Shown here one piece after another: positions 9,090 to 16,848 of a stretch of DNA of 64,000 nucleotides. This DNA comes from Phaeovulum molybdatiresistens (GTDB lineage: Bacteria; Pseudomonadota; Alphaproteobacteria; Rhodobacterales; Rhodobacteraceae). The translations under genes were made by a program, and so were the position numbers. Location: assembly GCF_023544865.1 (NCBI RefSeq), contig NZ_JAMJFX010000017.1:21645-85644 (forward strand), given 5' to 3'. Position 1 is the first letter of the stretch. The number at the start of each line of letters is the position of its first letter. Below the pieces are notes generated by a model that saw nothing but the letters and a program-made list of their open reading frames with translations, did no database searches and was not told where the DNA came from.

Positions 9090-10256
9090 ATGCCCGTCAA
9101 GAACCGCTTTGCCGAACTGCTGCCCGAAATCACCGCCTGGCGCCGGGATTTCCACGAACACCCCGAACTGTTGTTCGATGTCCACCGCACCGCCGACAAG
9201 GTGGCCGGGCTTTTGCGCAGCTTTGGCTGCGATGAGGTGGTCGAGGGGATCGGGCGCACCGGCGTTGTGGGCGTGATCCGGGGCCGCAGCGACACCAGGG
9301 GCCGGGTGATCGGCCTGCGCGCCGACATGGACGCGCTGCCCATCCATGAGGCGACGGGCCTGCCGCATGCCTCGAAAACGCCCGGGAAGATGCATGCCTG
9401 CGGCCATGACGGGCATACCGCGATGCTGCTGGGTGCGGCGAAATACCTGGCCGAGACGCGCAATTTCGACGGCACCGCCGTGGTGATCTTCCAGCCCGCC
9501 GAAGAGGGCGGCGGCGGCGGGCGCGAAATGGTGGCGGATGGCCTGATGGACCGCTTCGGCGTGCAAGAGGTCTACGGCATGCACAACATGCCCGGCATCC
9601 CGGTGGGCCATTTCCACATCCGCGAAGGCGCGATGATGGCTGCGGCCGATCAGTTCGAGATCACCGTGACCGGCAAGGGCGGCCATGCGGCCAAGCCGCA
9701 TGAATGTGTCGATACCACGCTGGTGGCCAGCCATATCGTGATCGCGCTGCAATCCATCGCCAGCCGCAATGTCGACCCGCTGAAACAGGTGGTCGTGTCG
9801 GTCTGCACCTTCCGCACCGAAACCCAGGCGCATAACGTCATCCCCCAGACCGTGCTGCTGCGCGGCACCGTGCGGACCATGGACCCCGAAGTGCAGGATC
9901 ACGTCGAGGGCCGGGTGAAGGCGATTGCCGAGGGCACGGCCCAGACCTTTGGCGCCGTGGCGGATGTGACCTATATGCGCGGCTATCCGGTGACGATGAA
10001 CAGCCCCGAAAACACCCGCTTCGCCGCCGATGTGGCGCGCGCCGTTTCGGGCCAGGTCGACGAAAACACCGCGCCGCTGATGGGGGCCGAGGATTTCAGC
10101 TTCATGCTGAACGAACGCCCCGGGGCCTATATCTTTCTGGGCAATGGCGACACGGCCAGCGTGCATCACCCGGCCTATGATTTCGACGACAACGCCATCC
10201 CGTTCGGATCGTCCTGGTATGCCGGCATGGTCGAGGCACGGATGCCCGCGGCCTGA
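9090..10256 (+). CDS. M20-family amidohydrolase (hippurate / N-acyl amino acid hydrolase type)
   Basis: This 388-residue protein is related to HipO, AbgB and IAA-amino acid hydrolases, which cleave an amide bond between an acyl group and an amino acid. The start at 9090 is preceded by ACAGGAGAGAG. Metal-binding motifs are visible: GLRADMDALP, HACGHDGHTAMLLGA (about residues 95-112), QPAEEGGGG and the C-terminal MGAEDFSFML. The dimerisation (lid) domain lies at about residues 180-290. It has no signal peptide, so it acts in the cytoplasm. Divergent location from the peptide importer suggests the importer delivers its substrate. The particular acyl-amino acid is not predictable. Confidence 0.88.
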   Translation: MPVKNRFAELLPEITAWRRDFHEHPELLFDVHRTADKVAGLLRSFGCDEVVEGIGRTGVVGVIRGRSDTRGRVIGLRADMDALPIHEATGLPHASKTPGKMHACGHDGHTAMLLGAAKYLAETRNFDGTAVVIFQPAEEGGGGGREMVADGLMDRFGVQEVYGMHNMPGIPVGHFHIREGAMMAAADQFEITVTGKGGHAAKPHECVDTTLVASHIVIALQSIASRNVDPLKQVVVSVCTFRTETQAHNVIPQTVLLRGTVRTMDPEVQDHVEGRVKAIAEGTAQTFGAVADVTYMRGYPVTMNSPENTRFAADVARAVSGQVDENTAPLMGAEDFSFMLNERPGAYIFLGNGDTASVHHPAYDFDDNAIPFGSSWYAGMVEARMPAA

Positions 10257-10337
10257 AGGGGCCTGCCGGGCCAAGCGTCACGCGGGGCAAGGGTGCGCGC
10301 CGGGGAACCGACGCGCATTCCGTTCAGGCGTATCGTG

Positions 10338-10745
10338 TCAGCGCAGCACCATCACCGAACAGGGCGCATGGCGCACGACCCGCGCCGCGGTCGATCCCAT
10401 CAGGTAATCCTGCAGGCCGGGCCGGTGCGAGTCGATCACGATGCAGTCATTGCCATTGGCGGACACCCAATCCAGGATCTCGGCGGCGGCATGGCCCTGG
10501 GTGATCGCGCCCACGCCATTGGCAAAGCCGGCGGCCAGCTGGTCCAGTTCGGCCTGAATGCTTTTGCGCAGGTCGCTGGAATAGCCCTCGGGCATGTAGC
10601 TGATGGCATAGCCGGGCACTTCCATCATCACGTGCAGCAGCGTCACCCGGGCATCGGGCGCGGCCAGCGCACGCGCCGCGGTCAGCGCGGCCTCGGGGCT
10701 GTGGCTGTCGTCAAGTGCGATCGGAACAAGGATATTTTTGTACAT
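10338..10745 (-). CDS. Universal stress protein, UspA family
   Basis: This 135-residue single-domain Usp protein has an ATG at 10745 preceded by AAGGAGG. The N-terminal strand MYKNILVPIALDD and C-terminal SHRPGLQDYLMGSTAARVV followed by HAPCSVMVLR match the family. The glycine/serine nucleotide-binding loop (G-x9-G-S/T) appears largely preserved, so it may bind ATP. It is downstream of moaA on the same strand, about 80 bp away, and convergent with the amidohydrolase gene. The cellular role of these proteins is general (stress, growth arrest) and not deducible further. Confidence 0.9.
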   Translation of the reverse strand: MYKNILVPIALDDSHSPEAALTAARALAAPDARVTLLHVMMEVPGYAISYMPEGYSSDLRKSIQAELDQLAAGFANGVGAITQGHAAAEILDWVSANGNDCIVIDSHRPGLQDYLMGSTAARVVRHAPCSVMVLR

Positions 10746-10824
10746 GTCGGTCCTCCTTCGGGGGCAGTCTGCCGCATGCTGGCACATCCGCCTAGTGCAA
10801 ATCCTTGATCGAGGTCAGGAAAGA

Positions 10825-11841
10825 TCAGCCGCCCGTATGGCTCATGTGGCGCGACATCTGGCCTGCGACCTGCTGGCGCGAATAGTCGAAGTCATGGCCC
10901 TTGGGCTTGCGCGCGATGGCGGCCCGGATCGCGTCGATCAGGGCCGCATCATCGGCACTGGCGCGCAGCGGTGCGCGCAGATCGGCCATGTCTTCCTGGC
11001 CCAGGCACATGAACAGCTCGCCCGTGCAGGTGACCCGCACCCGGTTGCAGCTTTCGCAGAAATTATGCGTCAGCGGCGTGATGAAGCCGATCCTCTGCCC
11101 CGTTTCCTCCAGCCGGACATAGCGGGCGGGGCCGCCGGTGCGGTCCGCCAGATCGGTCAGCGTAAAGCGTTCGGCCAGCCGCGCGCGCAGATCCTTCAGC
11201 GGCCAATACTGATCCAGCCGCATCTCCTCGCCCATCTCGCCCATCGGCATGACCTCGATGAAGGTCAGGTCATGGCCCTCGGCGCCGCACCAATCGACCA
11301 GGCGGAACAGCTCATCTTCGTTAAAGCCTTTCAGCGCGACCGCGTTGATCTTGACGCGCATCCCCGCCGCGGTGGCGGCGCGGATGCCATCCAGCACCTG
11401 CGGCAGCCTGCCCCAGCGGGTGATCTGGGCAAATTTTGCCTCATCCAGCGTATCAAGCGAGACGTTGATCCGGCGCACCCCGACCGCCGCCAGGTCGGCG
11501 GCAAAGCGGGTCAGCTGGCTGCCATTCGTGGTCAGCGTCAGTTCCGACAACGCGCCCGTATCCAGATGCCGCGCGATGCGGCGGAAAAAGGTCATGATGT
11601 CCTTGCGCACCAGCGGTTCCCCGCCGGTGATGCGCAGCTTCTTCACCCCCAGCCCGATGAAGGCGCTGCACAGGCGGTCAAGTTCCTCCAGCGTGAGAAG
11701 GTCTTTTTTCGGCAGGAACTGCATGTGTTCGGCCATGCAATAGGTGCAGCGGAAATCGCAGCGATCGGTGACCGACACCCGCAGATAGGTGATCGGACGC
11801 GCGAAGGGATCGATAAGCGGGGCGGCGGTGGTCTGTATCAT
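10825..11841 (-). CDS. moaA: GTP 3',8-cyclase MoaA (molybdenum cofactor biosynthesis)
   Basis: This radical SAM enzyme of 338 residues performs the first step of molybdopterin synthesis, converting GTP to cyclic dehydro-GTP. The SAM-cluster motif is CDFRCTYC (C28, C32, C35), and the second substrate-binding [4Fe-4S] site is seen in [13 protein letters not shown]. The protein ends in a double glycine (SHTGG), as required for MoaA activity. Molybdopterin is needed in this window by SoxC, a molybdenum sulfite-oxidase homologue. Other moa/moe genes are not nearby. Confidence 0.97.
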   Translation of the reverse strand: MIQTTAAPLIDPFARPITYLRVSVTDRCDFRCTYCMAEHMQFLPKKDLLTLEELDRLCSAFIGLGVKKLRITGGEPLVRKDIMTFFRRIARHLDTGALSELTLTTNGSQLTRFAADLAAVGVRRINVSLDTLDEAKFAQITRWGRLPQVLDGIRAATAAGMRVKINAVALKGFNEDELFRLVDWCGAEGHDLTFIEVMPMGEMGEEMRLDQYWPLKDLRARLAERFTLTDLADRTGGPARYVRLEETGQRIGFITPLTHNFCESCNRVRVTCTGELFMCLGQEDMADLRAPLRASADDAALIDAIRAAIARKPKGHDFDYSRQQVAGQMSRHMSHTGG

Positions 11842-11987
11842 GCCGACAAGTTAGGTCTGCGGGGGCCGCACAGCAAGGGTGAAACCGCCGGGGGGGACCC
11901 CGCGCGATTGCCCGTGCCGGGCAAAGCGGGTAGCCTTTTGGCAAGGCCGCGAAGCGAAGGGGCCGCGCAAGGAAAGGGATGCCAGTC

Positions 11988-12476
11988 ATGACCAAAGCCA
12001 CCGTTGCCGGCGCGCTTGGGGCGCTGATCCTGCTGTCGGGCTGCGCGCAGGGGCCGCTATCGGGGCTGCGCTCGGCCGATCCGGTGACGCCCGCCGCCGC
12101 ACTGCCCGAGGCGCCGCCGCCTGCGCCGATCCCGAAACCCGCCGCCCGCACGGTTGAGGAGTTTGACGCCACCACCGCCGCGCAGCGCGCGACCGCCGCC
12201 GCCAAGCCCGCCCCGGGGGCCGAAACGCGGCTGGGCACGACGGTGGCAAGCCTGGGTAACCCCGCCGAACCGGGCTTCTGGCTGCGCACGCCGCTTGCGC
12301 GCGCCGAGGCGCCGGGCCGGATCGAACATCCCGCAACCGGCGCCTCGGCGCAGGTCACGTTGCTGCCGATGCCGGGGGCGGCGGCGGGCGCGGGCAGCCA
12401 GATTTCCCTTCCCGCGCTGCGGCTTCTGGGCCTGCCGCTGACGGCGTTGCCCGAACTGGTGGTCTACGCGCGCTAG
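11988..12476 (+). CDS. Small putative lipoprotein of unknown function
   Basis: This 162-residue protein has a lipoprotein signal: MTKATVAGALGALILLSGC, with lipobox LSGC. I chose ATG 11988 because GGAAAGG sits about ten bases upstream; an alternative ATG at 11979 is too close to it. The mature part begins with an Ala/Pro-rich stretch, then a short domain with LGTTVASLGNPAEPGFWLRTPL that resembles a D-galactarate-dehydratase-like annotation seen in relatives, without enzymatic motifs. It is convergent with xth and divergent from moaA. I do not recognise a function. Confidence 0.75.
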   Translation: MTKATVAGALGALILLSGCAQGPLSGLRSADPVTPAAALPEAPPPAPIPKPAARTVEEFDATTAAQRATAAAKPAPGAETRLGTTVASLGNPAEPGFWLRTPLARAEAPGRIEHPATGASAQVTLLPMPGAAAGAGSQISLPALRLLGLPLTALPELVVYAR

Positions 12477-12503
12477 GCGGCGGGGCCGGGCAGGGGCTGC
12501 GGA

Positions 12504-13283
12504 TCAGGCGTCCAGATCTATCCAGACCGGAACGTGGTCGGACGGCTTGTCGCCCGCGCGCACCTCGCGGTCGATGCCCACGTCGCGCAACAGATCGGCC
12601 GCCTGGGGCGACAGCAGCAGATGGTCGATGCGGATGCCGTTGTTGCGCTGCCAGGCACCGGCCTGATAATCCCAGAAACTGTAATGCCCCGGCCCTTGCA
12701 CCCGCGCGCGGAAGGCATCGGTGAAGCCAAGGTTCAGGATGCGCCGGAAGGCGGCCCGGCTTTGCGGCAGCGCCAGCGCATCTTCGCGCCAGGCCTCGGG
12801 TTTTGCGGCATCCTCATCCTGGGGAATGATGTTGTAATCGCCCGCCAGCACCACCGGATCTTCGCTGGCCAAAAGGGCCGTGGCATGGGCGTGCATCCGG
12901 TCCATCCAGGCTAGTTTATAGTCATATTTCGGCCCCGGCGCGGGGTTGCCATTGGGCAGATACAGCCCCGCCACGCGGATCGCGCGGCTTCCGATCACCG
13001 TGGCCTCGATCCAGCGGGCTTGCTCGTCAGTGTCATCACCGGGCAGGCCACGGGTCACATCCTCCAGCGGCAGGCGCGACAGGATCGCCACGCCGTTGAA
13101 ACTTTTCTGACCGTGGGTTTCCACGCGATAGCCCATGTCTTCAAAAATCTCGCGCGGGAAAGCCGCGTCCACCGACTTGATCTCCTGCAGCAGGGCGACA
13201 TCGGGGCGGGCCTCGGCCAGCCAGGCGGGCAGGGCCTCAAGGCGTGCCTTGATCCCGTTGATGTTGAAGGTGGCGATTTTCAT
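12504..13283 (-). CDS. xth: Exodeoxyribonuclease III
   Basis: This DNA-repair nuclease of 259 residues cleaves at abasic sites and removes 3'-blocking groups. The start is MKIATFNINGIKARL at 13283. Family motifs visible include the metal-binding glutamate in LLQEIKS, LYLPNG, LAGDYNIIPQDEDA (catalytic Asp/Asn) and the C-terminal DHVPVWIDL with the catalytic histidine. Length is normal for ExoA/XthA. A 72-codon upstream extension of the frame is inside a separate region and has no start signal. It lies between two small unknown genes and probably has its own promoter. Confidence 0.96.
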   Translation of the reverse strand: MKIATFNINGIKARLEALPAWLAEARPDVALLQEIKSVDAAFPREIFEDMGYRVETHGQKSFNGVAILSRLPLEDVTRGLPGDDTDEQARWIEATVIGSRAIRVAGLYLPNGNPAPGPKYDYKLAWMDRMHAHATALLASEDPVVLAGDYNIIPQDEDAAKPEAWREDALALPQSRAAFRRILNLGFTDAFRARVQGPGHYSFWDYQAGAWQRNNGIRIDHLLLSPQAADLLRDVGIDREVRAGDKPSDHVPVWIDLDA

Positions 13284-13311
13284 GCGGCTCTCCCTGCGGC
13301 GTGGGGCCTTT

Positions 13312-14028
13312 CTAGGCCGCAGCGTAGGCCTTGCCAAGCGTGCCCGCCCGCAACCACAGCGCATCAATCGCCGCCAGCGCCCGGGCGTCGAAGCGATCGG
13401 CCTGTTCCCAATAACGCCCCGAGGGCACGACATAGCCCAGCCCCGCCTCGGCCTGCAGGGCCTGCGCGGCGGCCTGCGCATCATGGGGGGCGGGCGCATC
13501 GGGCAGGGTGGCGGGGGTCGCGCGCGGCAGCAGCAGGCGGCTGGGCGCGGGCGACAGGTTCACCACCGCCGCGCCCTGCCGCGCCCCCAGCACCCGAAGC
13601 CGCGCCGATTTCGCCTCAAGGCTTTGCAGCGTGACATCGCGGCGCAGCGGGTCCGGCGTGCCGGTGCCATAGAAATGCGTGGCCCCGGTTACCGGATAGG
13701 TCATGTTGCAGCCGAAAAACGCGATGCGGCGCGGGCGATATTCGTGCAGCGCCCAATAGGCGGCGGTAAAGGCCATTGTTGCCCCGGCATAGACAAAGCC
13801 GCCAAAGGCATTCTGCGCGGGCACGAATCCCGCCTCGGTCACGATGCGACCGCCGGGGGCAGGGGGCATCCGGTCGGCGGGAAAATCCCAAGGGTGGATC
13901 AGCACATCCCAATCGGGGCGCACGCGCCAGGCATTGTTGATCGCCACGATCACGTCAAAGGCCGCGCGGTTCCATGCGCGCGCGGCCACCACCTCGGGCC
14001 CCGAGCCCAGGATCAGGATGCTTGTCAT
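13312..14028 (-). CDS. Conserved hypothetical protein, possible DUF115-like Rossmann fold
   Basis: This is a 238-residue soluble protein without a signal peptide. The N-terminus MTSILILGSGPEVVAARAW reads as a Rossmann-type strand-loop-helix with a GSGP motif, followed by VIVAINNAW and DWDVLIHPWDFP, an arrangement reminiscent of the DUF115/MptE-like family in which the GSGPS loop precedes a nucleotide or sugar-phosphate site. Later segments include RRIAFFGCNMTYPVTGATHFYG. The C-terminal ~80 residues are Ala-rich and less conserved looking. The gene is 28 bp upstream of xth on the same strand. I cannot assign a biochemical role. Confidence 0.7.
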   Translation of the reverse strand: MTSILILGSGPEVVAARAWNRAAFDVIVAINNAWRVRPDWDVLIHPWDFPADRMPPAPGGRIVTEAGFVPAQNAFGGFVYAGATMAFTAAYWALHEYRPRRIAFFGCNMTYPVTGATHFYGTGTPDPLRRDVTLQSLEAKSARLRVLGARQGAAVVNLSPAPSRLLLPRATPATLPDAPAPHDAQAAAQALQAEAGLGYVVPSGRYWEQADRFDARALAAIDALWLRAGTLGKAYAAA

Positions 14029-14082
14029 GATTGTCCCCCGTTTTTTGCGAAACTAGCCCGCATGGGCCGGGGGACCAGCCCG

Positions 14083-14415
14083 TCACATCGAAAAAGAAAT
14101 CCCGCAGCCGCAGGAAGACGTGGCATTGGGGTTCTGCACCACAAAGCGCGCGCCGATCAGCTCATCGGTGAAATCGATCACCGCGTTTTCCAGAAACGGC
14201 AGCGACACCGGGTCGATCAGCACCCGTTCCCCGCCGCCTTCCAGCACCAGATCGTCTTCGGCCGGGGTGTCCTCCAGCTTCAGGTCATATTGGAACCCCG
14301 AACACCCGCCGCCTTCCACCGCGACGCGCAGCGCCCGCGGGTTGGCCGCGCCGGCATTGATCTCGGCCAGCCGGGCAAAGGCACGGGGCGTCACTTTCGG
14401 GGGAATGTTCAGCAT
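14083..14415 (-). CDS. A-type iron-sulfur carrier (IscA/ErpA/SufA family)
   Basis: This 110-residue A-type carrier is involved in delivering iron or Fe-S clusters to apoproteins. The three invariant cysteines are visible: EGGGCSGFQYD (first Cys near residue 39) and the C-terminal SSCGCGISF (second and third). Spacing and length match HesB/IscA/ErpA proteins, and which subfamily member it is cannot be decided from one sequence, though a solitary locus next to dgt is typical of the ErpA-like copy in Rhodobacteraceae. It is divergent from dgt with 74 bp between starts. Confidence 0.93.
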   Translation of the reverse strand: MLNIPPKVTPRAFARLAEINAGAANPRALRVAVEGGGCSGFQYDLKLEDTPAEDDLVLEGGGERVLIDPVSLPFLENAVIDFTDELIGARFVVQNPNATSSCGCGISFSM

Positions 14416-14489
14416 CTTCGCACCTGTTCTTTACTTCTTGCTGCGATATAGGATGGCGCAAAAGACGCGACAAGACGAGGGGCCGGATC

Positions 14490-15677
14490 GTGCTGCAACC
14501 TTATGCCTGCCATCCCGAAGCCAGCCGGGGGCGGCTGCATGCCGAAAACATGTCCACCTTCCGTTCGCCGTTTCAGCGTGACCGGGACCGGATCATCCAT
14601 TCCAGCGCCTTTAGGCGGCTGAAACACAAGACGCAGGTCTTTGTCGAACACGAAGGCGATTACTACCGCACCCGCCTGACCCACACGATCGAGGTGGCGC
14701 AGGTCGCGCGCACCATCGCCGGGGCCATGGGGCTGAACACCGACCTGGCCGAGGCGGTGGCGCTGGCCCATGACCTTGGCCACCCGCCCTTCGGCCACAC
14801 CGGCGAGGATGCGCTGGCCGCGCTGATGGCGCCCTTTGGCGGGTTCGACCACAACGCCCAGGCGATCCGCATCGTCACCCGGCTGGAAAAGCATTACGCG
14901 GGCTTTGACGGGCTGAACCTGACCTGGGAAACGCTGGAAGGCATTGCCAAGCACAACGGGCCGGTCATCGGCGCGGGCGGCGGGTCGCATACCGTGCCCG
15001 ATCGCGCCAGCCTGCCCTATGCGCTGGCCGAATTCGATGCGGAGTGGGATCTGGAACTGACCACCAACGCCAGCGCCGAGGCGCAGGTGGCCGCGGTGGC
15101 CGATGATGTCGCCTATAACCACCACGACCTGCATGATGGGCTGCGCGCCGGCCTGTTCACCGAGGCCGATCTGATGGAACTGCCCACCATCGGCCCCTGT
15201 TTTGCCGAGGTGGACCGCCTGCACCCCGGGCTTGACCCGATGCGCCGGAGGCATGAGGCGCTGCGCCGCGTCTTTGGCGTGATGGTTGAGGATGTGATCG
15301 CCGTGGCGCAGAACCGGCTGGAAAGCCTGCAGCCGCAAAGCGTGGATGACATCCGCGCGATGGATGGCCCGATCATCCGCTTTTCCAAGCCGCTGTATCA
15401 GAACCTCAAGGCGATCAAGGGGTTCCTGTTCACGCGCATGTATCGCGCGCCCTCGGTCGTGGTCGAACGGCGCCGGGTGACGGCGATGGTCAACGCGCTG
15501 TTCCCGCTGTTTCTGGACGAACCCGACCTGCTGCCCGAGGATTGGCAGCCCGAGGTTGTGCGCGCCCAAGCGATCGGCCGGACCGAACTGGCCCGGGTCG
15601 TGCTGGACTATGTCGCGGGCATGACCGACCGCTTCGCGATCCAGGAATACCACCGCCTGATCGGCCCCGAGGCCTGA
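14490..15677 (+). CDS. dgt: Deoxyguanosinetriphosphate triphosphohydrolase (dGTPase)
   Basis: This HD-domain enzyme of 395 residues releases triphosphate from dGTP or other dNTPs. The start is a GTG at 14490, which aligns the protein with relatives that begin a few residues before a CHPEASRGRLH-like segment. The signature RSPFQRDRDRIIHSSAFRRLKHKTQVF is at residues about 26-52, and the HD metal site lies in RLTHTIEV and LAHDLGHPPFGHTGED. Length fits the shorter alphaproteobacterial dGTPase-like group rather than E. coli Dgt. It is divergent from the A-type Fe-S carrier. Confidence 0.95.
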   Translation: MLQPYACHPEASRGRLHAENMSTFRSPFQRDRDRIIHSSAFRRLKHKTQVFVEHEGDYYRTRLTHTIEVAQVARTIAGAMGLNTDLAEAVALAHDLGHPPFGHTGEDALAALMAPFGGFDHNAQAIRIVTRLEKHYAGFDGLNLTWETLEGIAKHNGPVIGAGGGSHTVPDRASLPYALAEFDAEWDLELTTNASAEAQVAAVADDVAYNHHDLHDGLRAGLFTEADLMELPTIGPCFAEVDRLHPGLDPMRRRHEALRRVFGVMVEDVIAVAQNRLESLQPQSVDDIRAMDGPIIRFSKPLYQNLKAIKGFLFTRMYRAPSVVVERRRVTAMVNALFPLFLDEPDLLPEDWQPEVVRAQAIGRTELARVVLDYVAGMTDRFAIQEYHRLIGPEA

Positions 15678-16115
15678 GCGCCAGCGCGACGGATCGGTTC
15701 ACGGCGGATGGCCCCGGGCCTGACAAGCACCGGGCGCCGCCGATCCGCAAAGGCCCCCGGCTGGCGGCGATCGATACGGACTGGGCCCCGACTGGCCGGC
15801 CCCGGCTGGCGGTGATCCCGGCTGGCTTCGCCCCGGCTGGCAGCGCCTTGGCTGGCTTTGATCCCGGCTGTCGACGGTGCCGCCGCTTTTCCGCATGCCG
15901 AAGCCTGTCTTGCAACGGGGCTTGCCGTCCCACACCGGGCCGCGCATCGCAGCACAACCGTTCGACGCCGCGACCGCATGCCGCTAACGCGCGTCATGCC
16001 CCGCGGCCCGTTCCGCGCGGTCTATCGTCACCCGTTGAACCGACGCGTTTTGCCCTGCACACCGGGGTCAGTCACGGCGCCGGGCCGCGGTCATCCCGCC
16101 GCCCGGCCGCAGGCA
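15678..16115. other. 438 bp intergenic region, no gene supported
   Basis: This gap lies between dgt and the convergent lipoprotein gene. Open frames exist on both strands, but they are low-complexity, rich in Arg/Pro/Ala, and have no start signals. The middle holds a short tandem repeat (see the separate entry). The remainder is GC-rich with no recognised RNA gene. Confidence 0.6.
15755..15872. repeat. Short degenerate tandem repeat, ~15-16 bp period
   Basis: The 11-mer CCCCGGCTGGC, exact or with one or two changes, starts at 15755, 15786, 15800, 15816, 15831, 15846 and 15862. Spacings are 31 (two units), 14, 16, 15, 15 and 16, giving a period near 15.5 bp. Because the period wavers between 14 and 16, the array does not keep a reading frame, which argues against a coding repeat. 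It is too short and lacks the spacer structure of a CRISPR array. Confidence 0.7.
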
Positions 16116-16742
16116 TCAGCCGCCGATGCGGGCAAAGTTGGTGCGGTTGTCCGGCCCAAGGCCCAGCCAGCCAGCCGTGGTGGCTGCCAGATGGCCAAGC
16201 ACCTCATCACGCTGGGTGATGCCGCGTGCTTCCAGCTGGGCGGCGGCGGTGCCGGTCAGCCCCGGGAAATCGGCCGCAATCGCTTGCGCCGGCACGATCA
16301 CCGCACCGCTGCGCGCATCGACCACCTCGATCGTGTAGCGGATGTCATAGACACCCGTGCCGCGCGGCGCGGCGCGGCGCGATTTTTCATTCAGCGCATG
16401 GAAGGTCTGCAACGTCACGCGGAATCGCACGCGCTGCTTGCCGTTCAGCCCGGATGCGCCGCGCGTGATCCCGTCACGCAACAGCCGCGACACCTGCGCG
16501 CGCCGGTCGCCAAAGGGTTCGCCCTGCCAGACGATGTCGGCCTTGGGCACATAGACCGTGTTGTCTTCGGAAATCGACAGTGTTTCGGGAACGGTCACAT
16601 CCACCCCGTCCAGCCGCCAGTCCCTGGCCGAAGTCCCGACCGGTTCATAGCTGGTCATCCAGGCGCTGCCGCAACCCGCCAGCACCGCAAGCGCGCCAAG
16701 TCCCAGACCAAATACCGCACGCCGACCAAAATTGCCACTCAT
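16116..16742 (-). CDS. Putative lipoprotein, DUF6778-like
   Basis: This 208-residue protein has a lipoprotein or Tat-like N-terminus: MSGNFGRRAVFGLGLGALAV followed by LAGCGS, where LAGC is a plausible lipobox at Cys 25. ATG 16742 is preferred over an ATG six codons upstream because it starts directly before the signal sequence. The rest contains SYEPVGTSARDWRLDGVDVTVPET and a segment with YTIEVVDARSGAVIVPAQ, suggesting a beta-rich periplasmic domain. I believe similar proteins in Rhodobacteraceae are annotated DUF6778, a recollection that needs a profile search. It follows prfC on the same strand. Confidence 0.7.
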   Translation of the reverse strand: MSGNFGRRAVFGLGLGALAVLAGCGSAWMTSYEPVGTSARDWRLDGVDVTVPETLSISEDNTVYVPKADIVWQGEPFGDRRAQVSRLLRDGITRGASGLNGKQRVRFRVTLQTFHALNEKSRRAAPRGTGVYDIRYTIEVVDARSGAVIVPAQAIAADFPGLTGTAAAQLEARGITQRDEVLGHLAATTAGWLGLGPDNRTNFARIGG

Positions 16743-16848
16743 ACAAACCTCGCAAACCACAGGAACTGGCGGTCCTTTAGCGAAGAAGCTTGCACGAATC
16801 CACTGCTTTTCGGTTAACTTTGGGGCAACCCGCCCCGCCGCCCCCCGG

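Noticed and set aside
8817..10274. Minus-strand frame of 485 codons over the M20 gene
   Set aside because: Antisense to a gene with clear metal-binding motifs. The composition is His/Gly-rich without domains.
15755..15872. CRISPR-like array
   Set aside because: Units are 11-16 bp without unique spacers of 30 bp and no cas genes are present. It is a simple tandem repeat.
15542..16219. Coding gene after dgt on the plus strand
   Set aside because: The frame starts inside dgt, is low-complexity, and crosses an array with a period that breaks the frame.
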